From assembly GCF_025766255.1 (NCBI RefSeq), contig NW_026516884.1, positions 1-40,283 of the forward strand: a DNA stretch of 40,283 bases, read 5' to 3'. The stretch is from Zychaea mexicana (taxonomy: Eukaryota > Mucoromycota > Mucoromycetes > Mucorales > Lichtheimiaceae). This document shows, piece after piece, positions 1 to 10,771 of this stretch (position 1 is its first letter; each line of letters opens with the position of its first letter). Made by a program: the position numbers and the translations under genes. Below the pieces are notes generated by a model. That model was given only the letters and a program-made list of their open reading frames with translations, was not told the DNA's origin and made no database searches.

Positions 1-1060
1 CAGGTTTTGTTGCATGGTGGAATCGTAAGGAAGCTCGTGGCACCATTTTCCTTGCGGTGTCTACCTTACATGAAGGCATACGTGATTACTACGGACATAC
101 TACCAATGCCGTCGAATCGTTCAATAACCCATTGTACCACCTAAGCAAGAGGCGGCAAAGCATTATGGATAACTTTCGCTGCGTGCTAAAGTATGTACGT
201 CGATACGATTGAAAAGCAATCGATCATTTCTTATGAGGCGTCCCATCCTACTACGGCCTAAACAATGTCACGCGGAAGAGAAAAGTATCGACGAAAAAAC
301 GTGTTCGCAGTAAGCGAAAGACGGTTGACAAGTACAAAAACGACGGTCGTGCTCCCGACACCGCTCAGGTGTTGAAAAAGGCAAACTGGAAGAACCGGAA
401 GTATACTGTTGAAGTCAGCGATTGTGATACCGGAGGAGACGATAGCAGCAGCAGTGAACAAGACGGTGATAAATGGCCTATTTATGACAAAATTGTGCCA
501 CGTGATATACAAGATAGCGACTGGGAGAAAAACGATGACGAACATGATGCTTGGTGTGTCGATAGTCAGGCTCTAGAAATCAAGTTCACGTTGAATCCGA
601 TTGTGAAGGGCAAAAAACGAACTCTGGTCAAGAAAATGACGACAGCGACATCATCATTGAAGATGACTCCGGCAGCAGCGAAGTCCCATTTTACACCAGA
701 AACGGCAGCGTAAACCGAGCAGATGATTTGCTATCATTGTCATCGGATGAAGAAATGGACGATGGATCGCTTCTGCCGTCTCAGTATTACGATGGCTATT
801 TGCTCAACCTTCGCTGCAACAGTAATGGTTCATATTATATTGATGCTCCAATGGAAATGATGCTTCAATCTATCATGCCAAATCTTTCCATAGCCGGCAG
901 AATCTCTTTCAATCAGAATAATGATTATGACGAAGCGTTACGCCGAGCTTATTTACTGTATCAGGCCAATGACAAGAAGAAACGTATGATGAGTATGCGC
1001 GACTTACGAGATTTCGTATGGATGAACACAGAGTATGGTGCATACTGTCTTAAACCATGA
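1..1060 (+). pseudogene. Decayed MULE-type transposase, 3' part
   Basis: The window opens inside a reading frame (positions 3-212) containing TTNAVESFNNPLYHL, which resembles the segment after the DDE core in MULE/FAR1-type transposases. The frame meets stops at 210-212 and 234-236, then stays open from 237 to 713 as a Lys/Arg-rich and then acidic stretch. A shift leads to another frame (728-1060) with CNSNGSYYIDAPMEMM, loosely like a cysteine-protease active-site segment (Gly-Asn-x-Cys-Tyr type), but I cannot assign it. Two in-frame stops plus a frameshift mark it as broken. The 5' part lies outside the window. It is a different, more decayed copy than the MULE at 4421-8388. Confidence 0.55.
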
Positions 1061-1719
1061 ATAAATTCGATCACCGACATGAAAAAAAAGGAATCCTATC
1101 AGGGCTGTCTGAAATGAAGTTATCGATATTCTGCGACGTAGAACATGTTTATAAAGGTACTCTTAACACATTGTACGTTTTTGTTTTTTGAGAAAAGCAT
1201 TTCTCATCGCTCTGATAGCCTTTGAAGTTTTGTCAGGATATGAAAAGTTACTAAGTAGGTGGAGGATTTCGACAGTTGTTTGGGCAAGGAGAAGAATTTT
1301 TTTTGGCAGTGTGTAACCATAGATGTTCCAAGGTTACACACAAATAGCTGGCTTATCCAGTAATATGAGTGCGTTACTGCTCTTCTTACTCACCCATTTT
1401 CCCAATAACACACCTGTGGTGAACCACATTAATACACTGCTTAAGATATCAACAATAAGATATTCAGTTAAACATTATATCATACAAGAAAACCTCTCAC
1501 TCAGACGATTTACCTTACGTGAGTAGGACAATGAACCTATCAACAGGTACCTCAGCCATTACAGCAGCCAGCTAATGCTGGTTTCAAAGATGTGCCCGAT
1601 TAACATAGCGACTTCAAGAGAAGTTCTGATACATCCTTGATCCATCCTCTATCACATAGTTTATCCACTAAATGGATAAACTAATATCGCCGTCTTAATA
1701 GCTAGAATATAAAAAAGCT
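1061..1719. other. AT-rich gap with one perfect 10-bp hairpin
   Basis: No convincing gene. Positions 1309-1318 (GTGTGTAACC) and 1332-1341 form a perfect inverted repeat with a 13-nt loop; it could be a remnant of a transposon end or chance. The only long open frame here (1323-1526) has no recognisable features. Confidence 0.35.
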
Positions 1720-2725
1720 TTGAATAAAACATCATCTCAAAGATACTTGATTATGTTCCTTATTATTCAAGCTCTATCATTACAACGCCTAACAATGGCT
1801 CCTATTTCCAGCAAACAAAAACGCGCCTTAGAACAGCTTCAAAGCTCAAAAAACGGACGATTTCAAAAAGTTGCAAGACTAGAAGAATCGCCAATTGTTG
1901 AGAACCAGACTTCATCTGATGTGACTGAACAAGAATCAAACGTCTTTGAGATTCTCACTGCGTTCGAAGAAGCAACAGAAACCACAACGACAACGACGAC
2001 AGCTACCACAACAAGCCAAAAGTTTCCTATTATTTGGGACAATAAAGCAGATGCGAAGTCCCGTGGCAAATATTGGGGACATGGCAGAACCACCAAATAC
2101 TAGCAGCTAGAGAAAGCATCAGAAAAGAAGAAAGGGAATTATGAAATCACTTCCTTCTTTCATAGGGATGATGAAGTAGAGGTTGTGTTGGAGGACTTTG
2201 TGCCAGTGCTGACTGTCGAAGAAGCATTTTTGAAACTTACCCCAATTATCCAACCTGAAATGAACTCAAAAAAGGACAAGGAGCGAAACATGAGCGACTA
2301 TGAGCTACGATTGAAAGGTATTGCGGTGCAGGGAAACGAAGTGCGAAAAAGGAGTGTGATTACTCGTTTACAGCTCTTGAAAAAAGGCTCGAGGATTGCT
2401 TGGATCAGGTATCTCCACCTGATGAACCACCTGCAGAAATTCGCCGTTACTACAACCGTTGCTGGCGCTATATTCATGCATATAATGAAATGAAAACTGG
2501 AAGCGAAGCTCTTAAGCTAGTTGAAAAGTTTACGACACGCAGATATCGCTCTCATAGAAGAAGCGGAACAGAAGATTAAATCTACACGTTACTATCAATA
2601 TACAAAGAAATGTCTACTATTGGATTGGCTGACAATGCCTACACATGTAGCGGCTATTCTATTATCCAGCGGCACTTTAAAAAATCTCAATTTTCGACAA
2701 TTCATGGTTTAAGATAGTATGCACC
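1720..2725 (+). pseudogene. Decayed coding sequence, upstream half (split by the LINE)
   Basis: One frame runs from 1720 (likely ATG at 1795, MAPISSKQKRALEQL) to 2493 with a single in-frame TAG at 2101-2103, in the context GHGRTTKY*QLEKASEKK followed by YEITSFFHRDD. The reading then moves to a second frame (PPAEIRRYYNRCWRYIHAYN, about 2420-2579) and a third (2580-2725, ADNAYTCSGYSIIQRHF), so there are at least two shifts. A Thr tract (ACA/ACG repeats) lies near 1978-2020. The third frame continues without shift into 8413 onward once the LINE and MULE are removed. I do not recognise the family; charged, repeat-like composition and location suggest an old transposon protein (inference). Alternative: a decayed host gene. 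Confidence 0.5.
2711..2725 (+). repeat. Left 15-bp target-site duplication of the LINE
   Basis: AAGATAGTATGCACC occurs here immediately before the LINE sequence and again at 8398-8412 immediately after the MULE-interrupted poly(A) tail. This is the target duplication expected of target-primed reverse transcription. The first two A's of the right copy could equally belong to the poly(A) tail, so the certain length is 13 bp. Confidence 0.85.
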
Positions 2726-4249
2726 TGCGCTCCGCAACCCGAGTGGAACGCGATCCTTGCCGGCCAAGGTATCGCACCATGCCACGATCGCTCTTGCCCA
2801 ACACCTCTTGTCTACCTCGGTTACCCCCTGGCATCGTCAAAACCGCAGCTCAAGTTCTTCCTTGACCAGATGCTGGTGAACATACAACAACACTGCCAGG
2901 TGCATCAGCAGCGCGGTCTATCCGTTCGCGGTCGAGCCCTAGTCCTGAACACCTTGATATTATCAAAGCTTTGGCACGTTCTCCGCATAGTTGGCGCCAA
3001 TGATCATGCTTTCCATGCGAAACTCCGTAGCATTTGTGGCAAGTTCTTAATGCATCGGATGTTCCCGACTGTGGCGTATTCCAAATTATGTTTACCACGA
3101 TCAGAAGGTGGTATCGGCTTACTCGATCCAATGACTCAACAGAATGCCCTCCAGCTGCGGTGGATTCAACCCATGCTGGAGGAATCGGGTATGTATCCTC
3201 AGCATATTCTACTTTTAATCCATCAAATACTCGCCACCGCCAAATTTCCATCAGATCACCGGTTGCTGTTGGCGGACCCACAGGCAAGGAAAATAGGCGC
3301 CATCGATTCTTCTTCTCCCGTATCCTTGGTTTACCGCGCTGTGGACAAGTTGGACATGGACTGGGAGGCACTTCGGATCACCAAAGCAACGGCACTACAA
3401 TTACCTCTGAAAAGTGTTATTGCCACTATCCCCTCAGTGCCCCAACCACGTCGACCTGGATACAACAAACTGCAAGTCCGAGATTTGTTTTATTACGACG
3501 CCACACACCAACATTTACTACTACGACAAAGAAATGATCCAGCAACAAGGCCGATCTTGCTTACACGATTTACGCATGACCTTGCTGCCTTTCGCTTCAT
3601 ACTGAAACCATTTTTCGCTCGTTTATGCCTCCCACCACACCATACTGGTGGTGGCCATCCCACAACACCTGGTGATACCGACTTCACACCATTCAGCCGT
3701 CAGCTACTCAATCAGCCTGGAATCACCGACAACAACACCAAACACTATCGTACTGCCATCATCGCCCGACTCCACCCGACGCCACCCTACTCTACAGTAA
3801 ACTGGCATCTCTTTTGGAAAACGCCTATGGATCATACCACCAGAAACATTTTTTACCGGATTTTCCATGGCACACTGCCCACCGCAAGTCTACTTTACCA
3901 ACGCACTACCAATTTTTTGCCGAATCGCACCTGCTCTATTTGTCGCCAAGATGAAGACACCCGTGACCATTTTTTGGTGCAATGCCCCCTCAAACGGGCG
4001 GTCTGGATAAATGTTTGGCAACACTTCATGTATAGCGATCCGAATCTCGAGTCTACCTTGATCTTTATTACAACATGCAAGAAACCGTATCATCATTTCA
4101 CTGCCAAGCAATTACTATGCTTTCTCTCATACATTATACTACATATTTGGCGCGCCCATTGGAACCATATCTTTAACAATATCCCTTTTTCTTCTTCACA
4201 TGTATCCGCAGATGCCATACATGCGATACAAACTTATATGGACCTTTAA
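2726..4249 (+). pseudogene. LINE reverse-transcriptase C-terminus with zf-RVT knuckle
   Basis: One uninterrupted frame from the insertion point to TAA at 4247-4249 (about 507 codons). The start has YLGYPLASSKPQLKFFLDQM, then RGLSVRGRALVLNTLILSKLW and SEGGIGLLDP, the conserved thumb/connection part after the RT domain of Tad1/I/L1-like LINEs. Near the end is a zinc-knuckle of the zf-RVT type: CSICRQDEDTRDHFLVQCP followed by a conserved Trp. The RT catalytic part (the Asp-Asp box) and the endonuclease are missing because the copy is 5'-truncated, so it cannot move by itself. The remaining frame is intact, so this copy is younger than the sequence it interrupts. The exact clade cannot be told from this fragment. 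Confidence 0.8.
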
Positions 4250-4420
4250 AAAAAAAAAAACCAACACCAAACCCCTTTCTTATATATACCTACTTCTGTA
4301 TCTGTATCTTTTCGCTCATCAGTGTTTTGCGGCCGCAGGCACATTACTTCTTTTGAACATGTGACTTGTATTTTAATAAAATCTCAGAGGCTATCCACCT
4401 CTCATACAAAAAAAAAAAAA
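2726..4420 (+). mobile_element. 5'-truncated non-LTR retrotransposon (LINE)
   Basis: Starts abruptly in coding sequence at the target duplication, carries the C-terminal end of a reverse transcriptase (to 4249), about 160 nt of 3' UTR with an AATAAA at 4375-4380, and ends in a 13-A tail (4408-4420). 5' truncation, poly(A) tail and flanking duplication are the standard marks of a LINE insertion. A second A-run (about 4248-4260) lies just after the stop codon. The poly(A) tail was later the insertion site of the MULE. Confidence 0.85.
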
Positions 4421-4521
4421 GGGTATTACTAGGGACACTCCAAAAAAATGACTCGACACTCCATTTTTCCTCAAATAAACCAAATAGTTACACAAAAATA
4501 AACAGATGCTCTATAAATATA
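4421..4521 (+). repeat. MULE left terminal inverted repeat
   Basis: Pairs with 8282-8388 on the opposite strand. It contains two copies of GACACTCC about 20 bp apart (near 4434 and 4454), the same core found in the subterminal repeats. Confidence 0.9.
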
Positions 4522-4551
4522 CTAACAAAGGACTATTAAAGGAAGAGGAGT

Positions 4552-4722
4552 ATTTGGAGTGTTGCAGTCGCCACGATGGCGTTGTAGGCGTTTGGAGTGT
4601 TTGGAGTGTTTTTTGGAGTGTTTAGAGTGTCTGGAGTGTTTAAAGTGTTGCAATCGCCATGATGGCGTTGCAGGCGTTTGGGGTGTTTGGAGTGTTGCAA
4701 TTGCCATGATTGCGTCGTAGGC
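4552..4722 (+). repeat. Left subterminal tandem repeats, GGAGTGTTT type
   Basis: A run of GGAGTGTTT-like units (4554, 4592, 4601, 4616, 4633, 4688, with variants TAGAGTGT and TGGGGTGT) alternates with a longer unit containing CGCCATGATGGCGTTG (about 4570, 4652, 4705). The core is the reverse complement of ACACTCC in the TIR. Such arrays are typical transposase-binding regions of MULEs; binding is an inference. Confidence 0.6.
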
Positions 4723-4852
4723 GTTGAGCTTATGAAATTTTTTACTACTACGATGACTGATAAAGCTACGAGATGTCTATTATATAAGTTGACAAGTTTA
4801 TAAAAGAAAAAGGATAAATCCCCTTTTCTTCCTCTCTCCCTTTTCTATCAAA

Positions 4853-7800
4853 ATGAACGCTACAACAAGAACAGATACCATGGTCGATCTTATTGGCACC
4901 AAATATGATTCGAAAAATCAGCTCCGAGCAAAGGTTCAAGAGATGGCCCTAAAGAATCAGTTTGCAACATCCACCAAGCGCAGCAACAGTCGAAATATCT
5001 ACATCCACTGTATCCATGGGGGTGTCTACAGGAACTGTCATGACATCGACGATGATGAACGTGAAAGACTGGTATCGACACAGAAGACCGGTTGTGCTTG
5101 AGAGCTCTTTGGTTCACATACATACAGAAAATCAAAAAATGGGTGATTAAACGTGTCAGCAGCGCCGACAGCCACAATCATTTATTTGACAGTAACGCAG
5201 CAGCATCTTACCATCAACATCGAAACCCAACAGCTGATATTGCCAGTCGCATCTTGTCAATGACAGAGACTTCTATCAAACCAGCCAAGATTTGTCAAGA
5301 GTTACAAAACAACGACGAAGGCACAATCGTGACGATCAAGGATATTTACAATTACCGCCAAAAAATATTCAAGGACGACAAATCTGGTGCATTCAGCAAA
5401 CTATTCAGCTTCTTGGTCAGCAATCAATATATCGTAAGATATCGCATAGATAGGAAAACGGAAACATTGGAAGCATTGTTCGTTACGCATCAAGTTGGCT
5501 TGGAAAAAGCAGGCGATTTAAAGAAGTCATCAGTCTCGATGCGACGTATGGAACGAACAACAGCAAGATGCCGCTAATTAACGTTGTTGGGATCAGTAAC
5601 CTTGGTACGACGTCGCTACACAATATATTAATTGCATCAGCAGTCGTCGTCAATGAAAAAACCGACTCCTATCTGTGGGTTATGAGGACCATGCGTGATA
5701 CTATTTGGCCCGAAGGTGATGTCGGTATCTTCATTACTGATAACGAGAAGGCGCTCATCACTGCCATCGATACTATCTTTCCGAAATCGATTCATCTTTT
5801 ATGCGGTTGGCACATGGCGATATTGCTTGATTTACAAGTACAAAGACGAAGAGAAATTCGAAGAAGCAATCAAGGAATATCGCCAACTAGCGGAGGATGC
5901 AGCAGCAGCAATGATCGAACAGGCAGAAAAACAAGATATCAAAAAGGTTGAAGCAAAAGAAAAGAAGCTGAACGATAAAGAAGAAATCGATGAAGAACAA
6001 GAAAAGAAGCCTACAAAAAAAGAGGAACTGCGAAACAAAAAAAGGGAAGACAAGGAAATGAAAAAAAGAAACAAAATCGCAGTTGCCCGTAAGACAAAAA
6101 TCATCAATTATCTCGAAAGGTATGTATATCTTACTTTGTAACGGTTTGCTTGAAATTATGTAGATTAAGTATGTGATAAGGGTGATTTAGTTAACTCACT
6201 GTACCCTCGCGTTATTTTACGTCTAGTGTGCTCACCTACAAGGATAAATGGGCTGCACCGCAGGCTGGAAAGCAGTTCAACCTTAATGTGCGAACCACAT
6301 CACGAACAGAAGGGACTCATTGGATCATCAAAGATACTATGCAAACGACGGGCAGCCTCTATCGCACGTTTGAAGCTATTAACGAAGTCATGAAGAAGAC
6401 AGTAAGCATTCTATATTCTCACTCATCTCCGGTGTTTGCTATTATTTATATGTAGCGATATGTAAATAAGCTAACTATAATGCTAGTTTGAAACAGAAAA
6501 GATGGACTACATACACGAGCTTCGCAACACTCCACTTTTCACAAAGCGTGAGAGTGCAGCTTTAAGGAACCTTTTCGGCCATGTCAGTTTCTTTGCTTTG
6601 ATCCGAATTCGAAAGGAGCTTGACCGTGCGGGGAAAAACGTAGGCAATCAAGTCAATTGCGACACGTTGGATTGTATTTGCACGAGTAGAATCAATTTTG
6701 GTTTACCATGCCAGCATATGATCAACCTAAAAGGTCCTGCTGTTGATTTGAATGAGATTCCTAAACGTTGGCTTCTACAGTATGATTCAGGTATGTACTA
6801 TTATACAGCTTCATCTACTAACAATAGCATGTTGTCGATACCCTCTCATATGAATGTGCTTCCTGTGTATTATATAGCTCTATTTGAAATTAAAGACCCA
6901 GCGGTATTAGTTGACCACCAGATGGAGAAGCTCGTTACAAACTTAAAGAACAAAATCATTTCCCTGGAAACCGAACAAGGGAAAGTTAATCTCTTATCCC
7001 GTTTTGAGGAGATCCTTGAGGAAGACGTTGAGACTGTTGATCTCGCTGAAGTCACGTTTCCTGAGCCAGTTGCTACGAAAGGAAGGCCCAAGAATACGAA
7101 GGACAAAAGGATCCCATCTTCTTTTGAGACCGAAAAGAAAGAAGAGCTGCTTAATGCTGTTGGTAACGATAAGCCTAAAAAGGCCCTTCACACCAGCGAA
7201 GTACAACACGACGACTATGTCCTTTCAACATCGAAAAGGGATCAAGAAACTGTGTATTTGGAACGTGCTCGTAAAAGGTCAGTCTTTTTGTATTCAGAAC
7301 AATACTTCGTCATATGTACTATTCCCATTTTATATTAATAAATGTATATATGATTGTACATATAGGATTCGTACCGAACCTAAACCAGAGTCTTTCTCCT
7401 TTTTAGTTCACCCAGATATTCCGAGGGATTGCATTCATGGGACAGTTAATATTGCTTCTGACGGCTGGTGTAGCTTCCGCACCATCGCGCATTGCGTTAA
7501 AGGAGACCAAGAACAATTCATGACGGTCAAAAGGGAAATGCTAGAGTGCCTGCACAAAAACAAGGACATATATTCGAAGTATTTCATCAGCATGTATGAC
7601 CTTGCTCGCCTCGAGGAGACGATCGCTTTTGGCCTTGACTACACCCGCAACACTGAAGGCAAATATCTAAGGTGCCCCATCAAGCATTGGTTCTACACTC
7701 CTAGTTGTGCTCAACTTGCTGCTGATACACACAGACGACCTATTGCTGTGTATCCAGACAGAGATGACAAAAACGAAAATGGAATGTACTGTACGGCGCC

Positions 7801-8044
7801 ATTGTTGTTAGTACCATTTGAAGGACCAGGAACGAATGCTCGACCGTTACCTCTTATCATGCAGTTCGTTTCAGGATGTCATTGGCCGACATTAGAAATG
7901 AGAACTGCAAAGAAACTACAATGGCCTTTTATCGAACGATCGGTTGTAACAGCTTGTGAAAAGATGGGTCACACGCATGATTTGCGCAAAAAAGTTTGGA
8001 GATATTCGGACATCAAAAAGGTCAACATTGAGGAAAATGTTTAG
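4853..8044 (+). pseudogene. MULE transposase fused to an OTU-type protease domain, frameshifted
   Basis: Order of parts: FAR1-like N-terminus (4853-5101, ATG at 4853) whose zinc ligands continue in another frame to SADSHNH (about 5158-5178); DDE core with SLDATYGTNNSK (about 5540), FITDNEKAL (about 5735) and LLCGWHM (about 5798-5818); Lys/Glu coiled coil (about 5835-6100); TTSRTEG segment; SWIM finger CICTSRINFGLPCQH (about 6676-6718); GRPK AT-hook-like motif (about 7082); OTU domain (about 7430-7900) with SDGWCSFR and GCHWPTLE, matching the Asp/Cys and His regions. Three introns keep frame: 6120-6226, 6402-6486, 7278-7365. Breaks: TGA at 5099-5101, shifts near 5135, 5510 and 5820. Stop at 8042-8044. 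Transposition is not possible from this copy as written. Confidence 0.8.
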
Positions 8045-8205
8045 AAAGAAACAATTTTAATAGATAGTTTTTTCTTATGCATCTTTGTGATGCTATCACA
8101 TATCATTATCAATTTTCTCCTATTCCTTTTATATTAAAATTAACATTTAATATACATACTTATGATAAAATCAATAAATATCAACTCAAGCTTTATTTCG
8201 CTTTT

Positions 8206-8262
8206 TGCACTCCATTTTGCACTCCATTTTGCACTCTATTGTCTACATCCTGCACTCCAACA
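8206..8262 (+). repeat. Right subterminal repeats, GCACTCCATTTT type
   Basis: Tandem TGCACTCCATT units at about 8207, 8218 and 8229 with variants at 8251. They carry the CACTCC core seen in the TIRs and, inverted, in the left subterminal array. Mirror placement at both ends supports a role in transposase recognition (inference). Confidence 0.6.
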
Positions 8263-8281
8263 TCAGAAGGTCCATCAAGCG

Positions 8282-8388
8282 ATATATTTATAGAGCAACT
8301 GTTTATTTTTGTGCAACTACTGTATTTGGTTTATTTGAGGAAAAATGGAGTGTCGAGTCACTTTTTTGGAGTGTCCCTAGTAATAGCC
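8282..8388 (-). repeat. MULE right terminal inverted repeat
   Basis: Reverse complement of 4421-4521 with few mismatches and a 4-nt insertion around 8328. Followed by 11 A's (8389-8399) that are the remainder of the LINE poly(A) tail and/or the target duplication. Confidence 0.9.
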
Positions 8389-8397
8389 AAAAAAAAA

Positions 8398-8412
8398 AAG
8401 ATAGTATGCACC
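8398..8412 (+). repeat. Right 15-bp target-site duplication of the LINE
   Basis: Second copy of AAGATAGTATGCACC (see 2711-2725). It lies after the MULE because the MULE inserted into the A-tail that separated the LINE from this copy. Confidence 0.85.
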
Positions 8413-9212
8413 ATACCAGAAAGGAAAGTGGCAAGATACAGCTGTGTTTGTTGAACATTTCGTCACAAACCTGTCAGATCAATTGCGCCAATTATTTTCT
8501 ATGCAGACAACCCGTACTACAATTTTTAAACAAGGACATAGAGCTGTTCAGGCAGGACAACAGCAGCAGCAGGAGCAATATAATCCATATCGACCCAATC
8601 CACATGTTAGCTGGTTGTTTCAAGCATCCGCTATCAATCCTTTCGGTACAGCATCTACATACAACTACGCTACACAACTACGCCAAACTTCTGCAGCAAT
8701 TCCATCAGTCGAACGACCTCCTACTACTGTCATCCGCGGATCCACCTATAACAACCTCCATGAACCCATCTTCCATGTCAGTGCTCCGCCGGATAACAAT
8801 ACGGCACCAGCTGGTGGTGGTGCCTATGTTCCAGCACTTGCACCTACTATTCATGATCAATCACGTCAATCACCTGAGATGGATGTTTTTGGAGGCAACG
8901 GCGGCAGCGATGACGGTGGCAAGCGAGGAAGCTGGCTTTTGAAGGAAATTGCAGTACGATGGCAGCAAGGGTCGGCAACGGGCGCACGTGCATCCTAGCA
9001 TCACAGCAACAACCGATGCAAGCAGTGTCAATAACGATAGTTCTGCCTTTAATACCACTGACGAGTCTAAGCAGCAGAGACCTCAACACATTCAAACAGA
9101 TTCTGACGATAACAGCAATATCAACAAAGGAAGAATGTTATGGGACGATGCATTAGCAAGCGCTGGCGGTAGTACAGTAGCGCGGTCAGCTTCAGCCTCA
9201 TCATATCACTAA
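8413..9212 (+). pseudogene. Decayed coding sequence, downstream half (Gln/Ser-rich)
   Basis: If 2726-8412 is removed, the frame at 2580-2725 runs straight on here (YAPYQKGKWQDTAVFVEHF) with one TAG in the duplicated target. The frame stays open to TAG at 8996-8998, and the reading appears to continue one frame over (about 8998-9212, ending SASASSYH). Composition is Gln/Ser/Asn/Pro-rich and probably disordered, with a QQQQQ tract at about 8560. I recognise no domain. Continuity of frame over the insertion is the main evidence that it was once coding. Confidence 0.5.
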
Positions 9213-10025
9213 AATATGTGACTTAAACTGAGTGATCCAATACTCACCGCTCACACTAAGCGCAGACATGACCAGAAAGGTACTCACATATCTACTACCA
9301 ACCACGTCAAGCAATCATTTAGCACGCAACGCAATCACCTATTTGAGGATTCACCTTTGAACATGAAAATTAAGAGAGCAACAGTCTTCTTGTCCTTCTC
9401 ATTGATTAGCTGCAAACATTTAACTATACATCACTGGAATTAAAGGCAGTGTATATGTGCTGCGATAGGTGCGGGTACACTTATGCGCGGCATGGTCTAC
9501 ATATCAGGTACAACGATTGCATTATGTAGCAAAAAAAGCAAAAGCAGGAACTGGCCATAGCTGTAATGCAGAACAGCATTAAGGGACCAAACAGTGCTTC
9601 ACCGCATTGCCTCTGTGCAGTAATGGCATCAAGGCTTTGAAAAGAAAGGAAGCTGTCAAAGGGGTAGTGTTTGCTGCCGTTATGCCGTTTGCATCGTTGA
9701 CGCGTGCATCGATTGTTTCACTTACGTATTATCATATGCTGTTGATGCTTTTAACATATATAAAGGTAAACGGCGTACCGTTATTTTATTGTTCGGTCTC
9801 TGTATACTGCGTATGTAAGCTATACATGAGATCAATAAGCAAAAAGCAAAATTTATAATAAAGCATTTATTACTTGAAATCGTATACTGTACAAATGTAA
9901 GTAACAAAAGCGTCTGTAGAGGGAGAGGTTAGAAAAGCAGCGTCCAAACTCCTATGCAACTGCGGGAAAACTGACAACTTAAAGCCTTCCGTATTTTATG
10001 TTTAACCTTTTTTAAAAGCGACACC
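9213..10025. other. Intergenic stretch, no gene recognised
   Basis: About 0.8 kb. The longest forward frame (9607-9858) is hydrophobic without family features. The last part must contain the PDRG1-like promoter. No tRNA or repeat seen. Confidence 0.4.
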
Positions 10026-10745
10026 ATGACATCGCCTGCTAATGAAATTGAAAAAGGTGGGCGCCTCATCTTTATAAGATTAAAGTTTTCTGCACCTTCT
10101 TTCTCAAGACAGATCATATCGTCCAGACATTAACAATCTGACATACACGTTCAGTGCTCGCCGATCGTGAACGACTTGCCGACGAGATCTTGACGAACAA
10201 ACAAGCCGTAAGAATCCTTCCTTCGTTCAATGCTGAGTATCTGTCGTATTTGAATGCTCAATCCGTTTTTTCAAATAGGTCATTGACTATGATCGGAGGA
10301 GGAATGGAAACCGCGAAGGCTTAAATCAGTTAACAAAAGGCAACATGAAAAATGGTAACACAGTTCTTCCGCTGTCCGCGAGCGAAAAAAATACGAGAGA
10401 TAGTGTCCTCTAAACAACTTGATTCAAAAATCTTAGAAAAGAAAGCATGGATCATGAGTGGTGATATGTTTTTCAAGCTACCTGTCAAAGATGCCAAAGA
10501 ACATATCGAAAAAGGTAACGGTACCCGTTACGGTAGAAGAAAAGCATACGGGTTTGCAGAACATACTAAATGAGAACCGTAATGGGTCCTGCCCATACTT
10601 AGACCAAAAGACGTTGACGGATAAAATTGATGCAGCACGGCAAACAATGAAAGAAAAAACACAAAAGTTGGAAGGATTCGATATGAAGGGATTTGATCTG
10701 AAGAGTATATCGTCTGAAGATCTGTACGGTATTACCAAGAAATAA
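10026..10745 (+). CDS. PDRG1-like prefoldin-type protein (5 exons)
   Basis: Exons 10026-10056, 10155-10207, 10279-10354, 10437-10514, 10603-10745 join in frame to about 126 residues, close to animal PDRG1 (about 133). Key matches to PDRG1: IDYDRRRNGNREGLNQL (animal: VDLDTKRNQNREGLRAL), SGDMFFKLP (animal: FGNMFIKMP) and a C-terminal FDMKGFDLKSIS (animal: ELKGFNLNPL). PDRG1 is a beta-type prefoldin subunit of the R2TP/PAQosome co-chaperone complex (established in animals); the predicted structure is two helices around a beta hairpin. ATG at 10026 is chosen because it gives an N-terminal helix in frame; its donor (GTGGGC) is weak, so exon 1 is the least certain part. Introns are 98, 71, 82 and 88 nt. 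A (ACT)n run follows the stop directly. Confidence 0.8.
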
Positions 10746-10771
10746 CTACTACTACTACTACTACTACTACT
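10746..10771 (+). repeat. (ACT)n microsatellite
   Basis: About nine ACT units right after the PDRG1-like stop codon, in its 3' UTR. Confidence 0.9.

Larger units (their letters stand above)
4421..8388 (+). mobile_element. MULE DNA transposon with ~100-bp TIRs, inside the LINE poly(A) tail
   Basis: The ends match as inverted repeats: left 4421-4521 begins GGGTATTACTAGGGACACTC and right 8282-8388 read in reverse begins GGCTATTACTAGGGACACTC. They stay nearly identical for about 100 bp, differing by a few substitutions and small indels. Inside is a Mutator-like transposase gene. The left flank is 13 A's and the right flank 11 A's, so the usual 9-11-bp MULE duplication is probably made of A's and cannot be delimited. 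The element split the tail of the LINE, so it is the youngest insertion here, although its gene already has several breaks. Confidence 0.9.

Noticed and set aside
1309..1341. Hairpin as a transcription terminator or TIR
   Set aside because: It is a perfect 10-bp stem, but there is no T-run at the right place and no partner end for a transposon, so it is reported only as a hairpin.
9607..9858. Hydrophobic 83-residue forward frame
   Set aside because: AT-rich chance frame with no homologue recognised, no splice context and no conserved motif.
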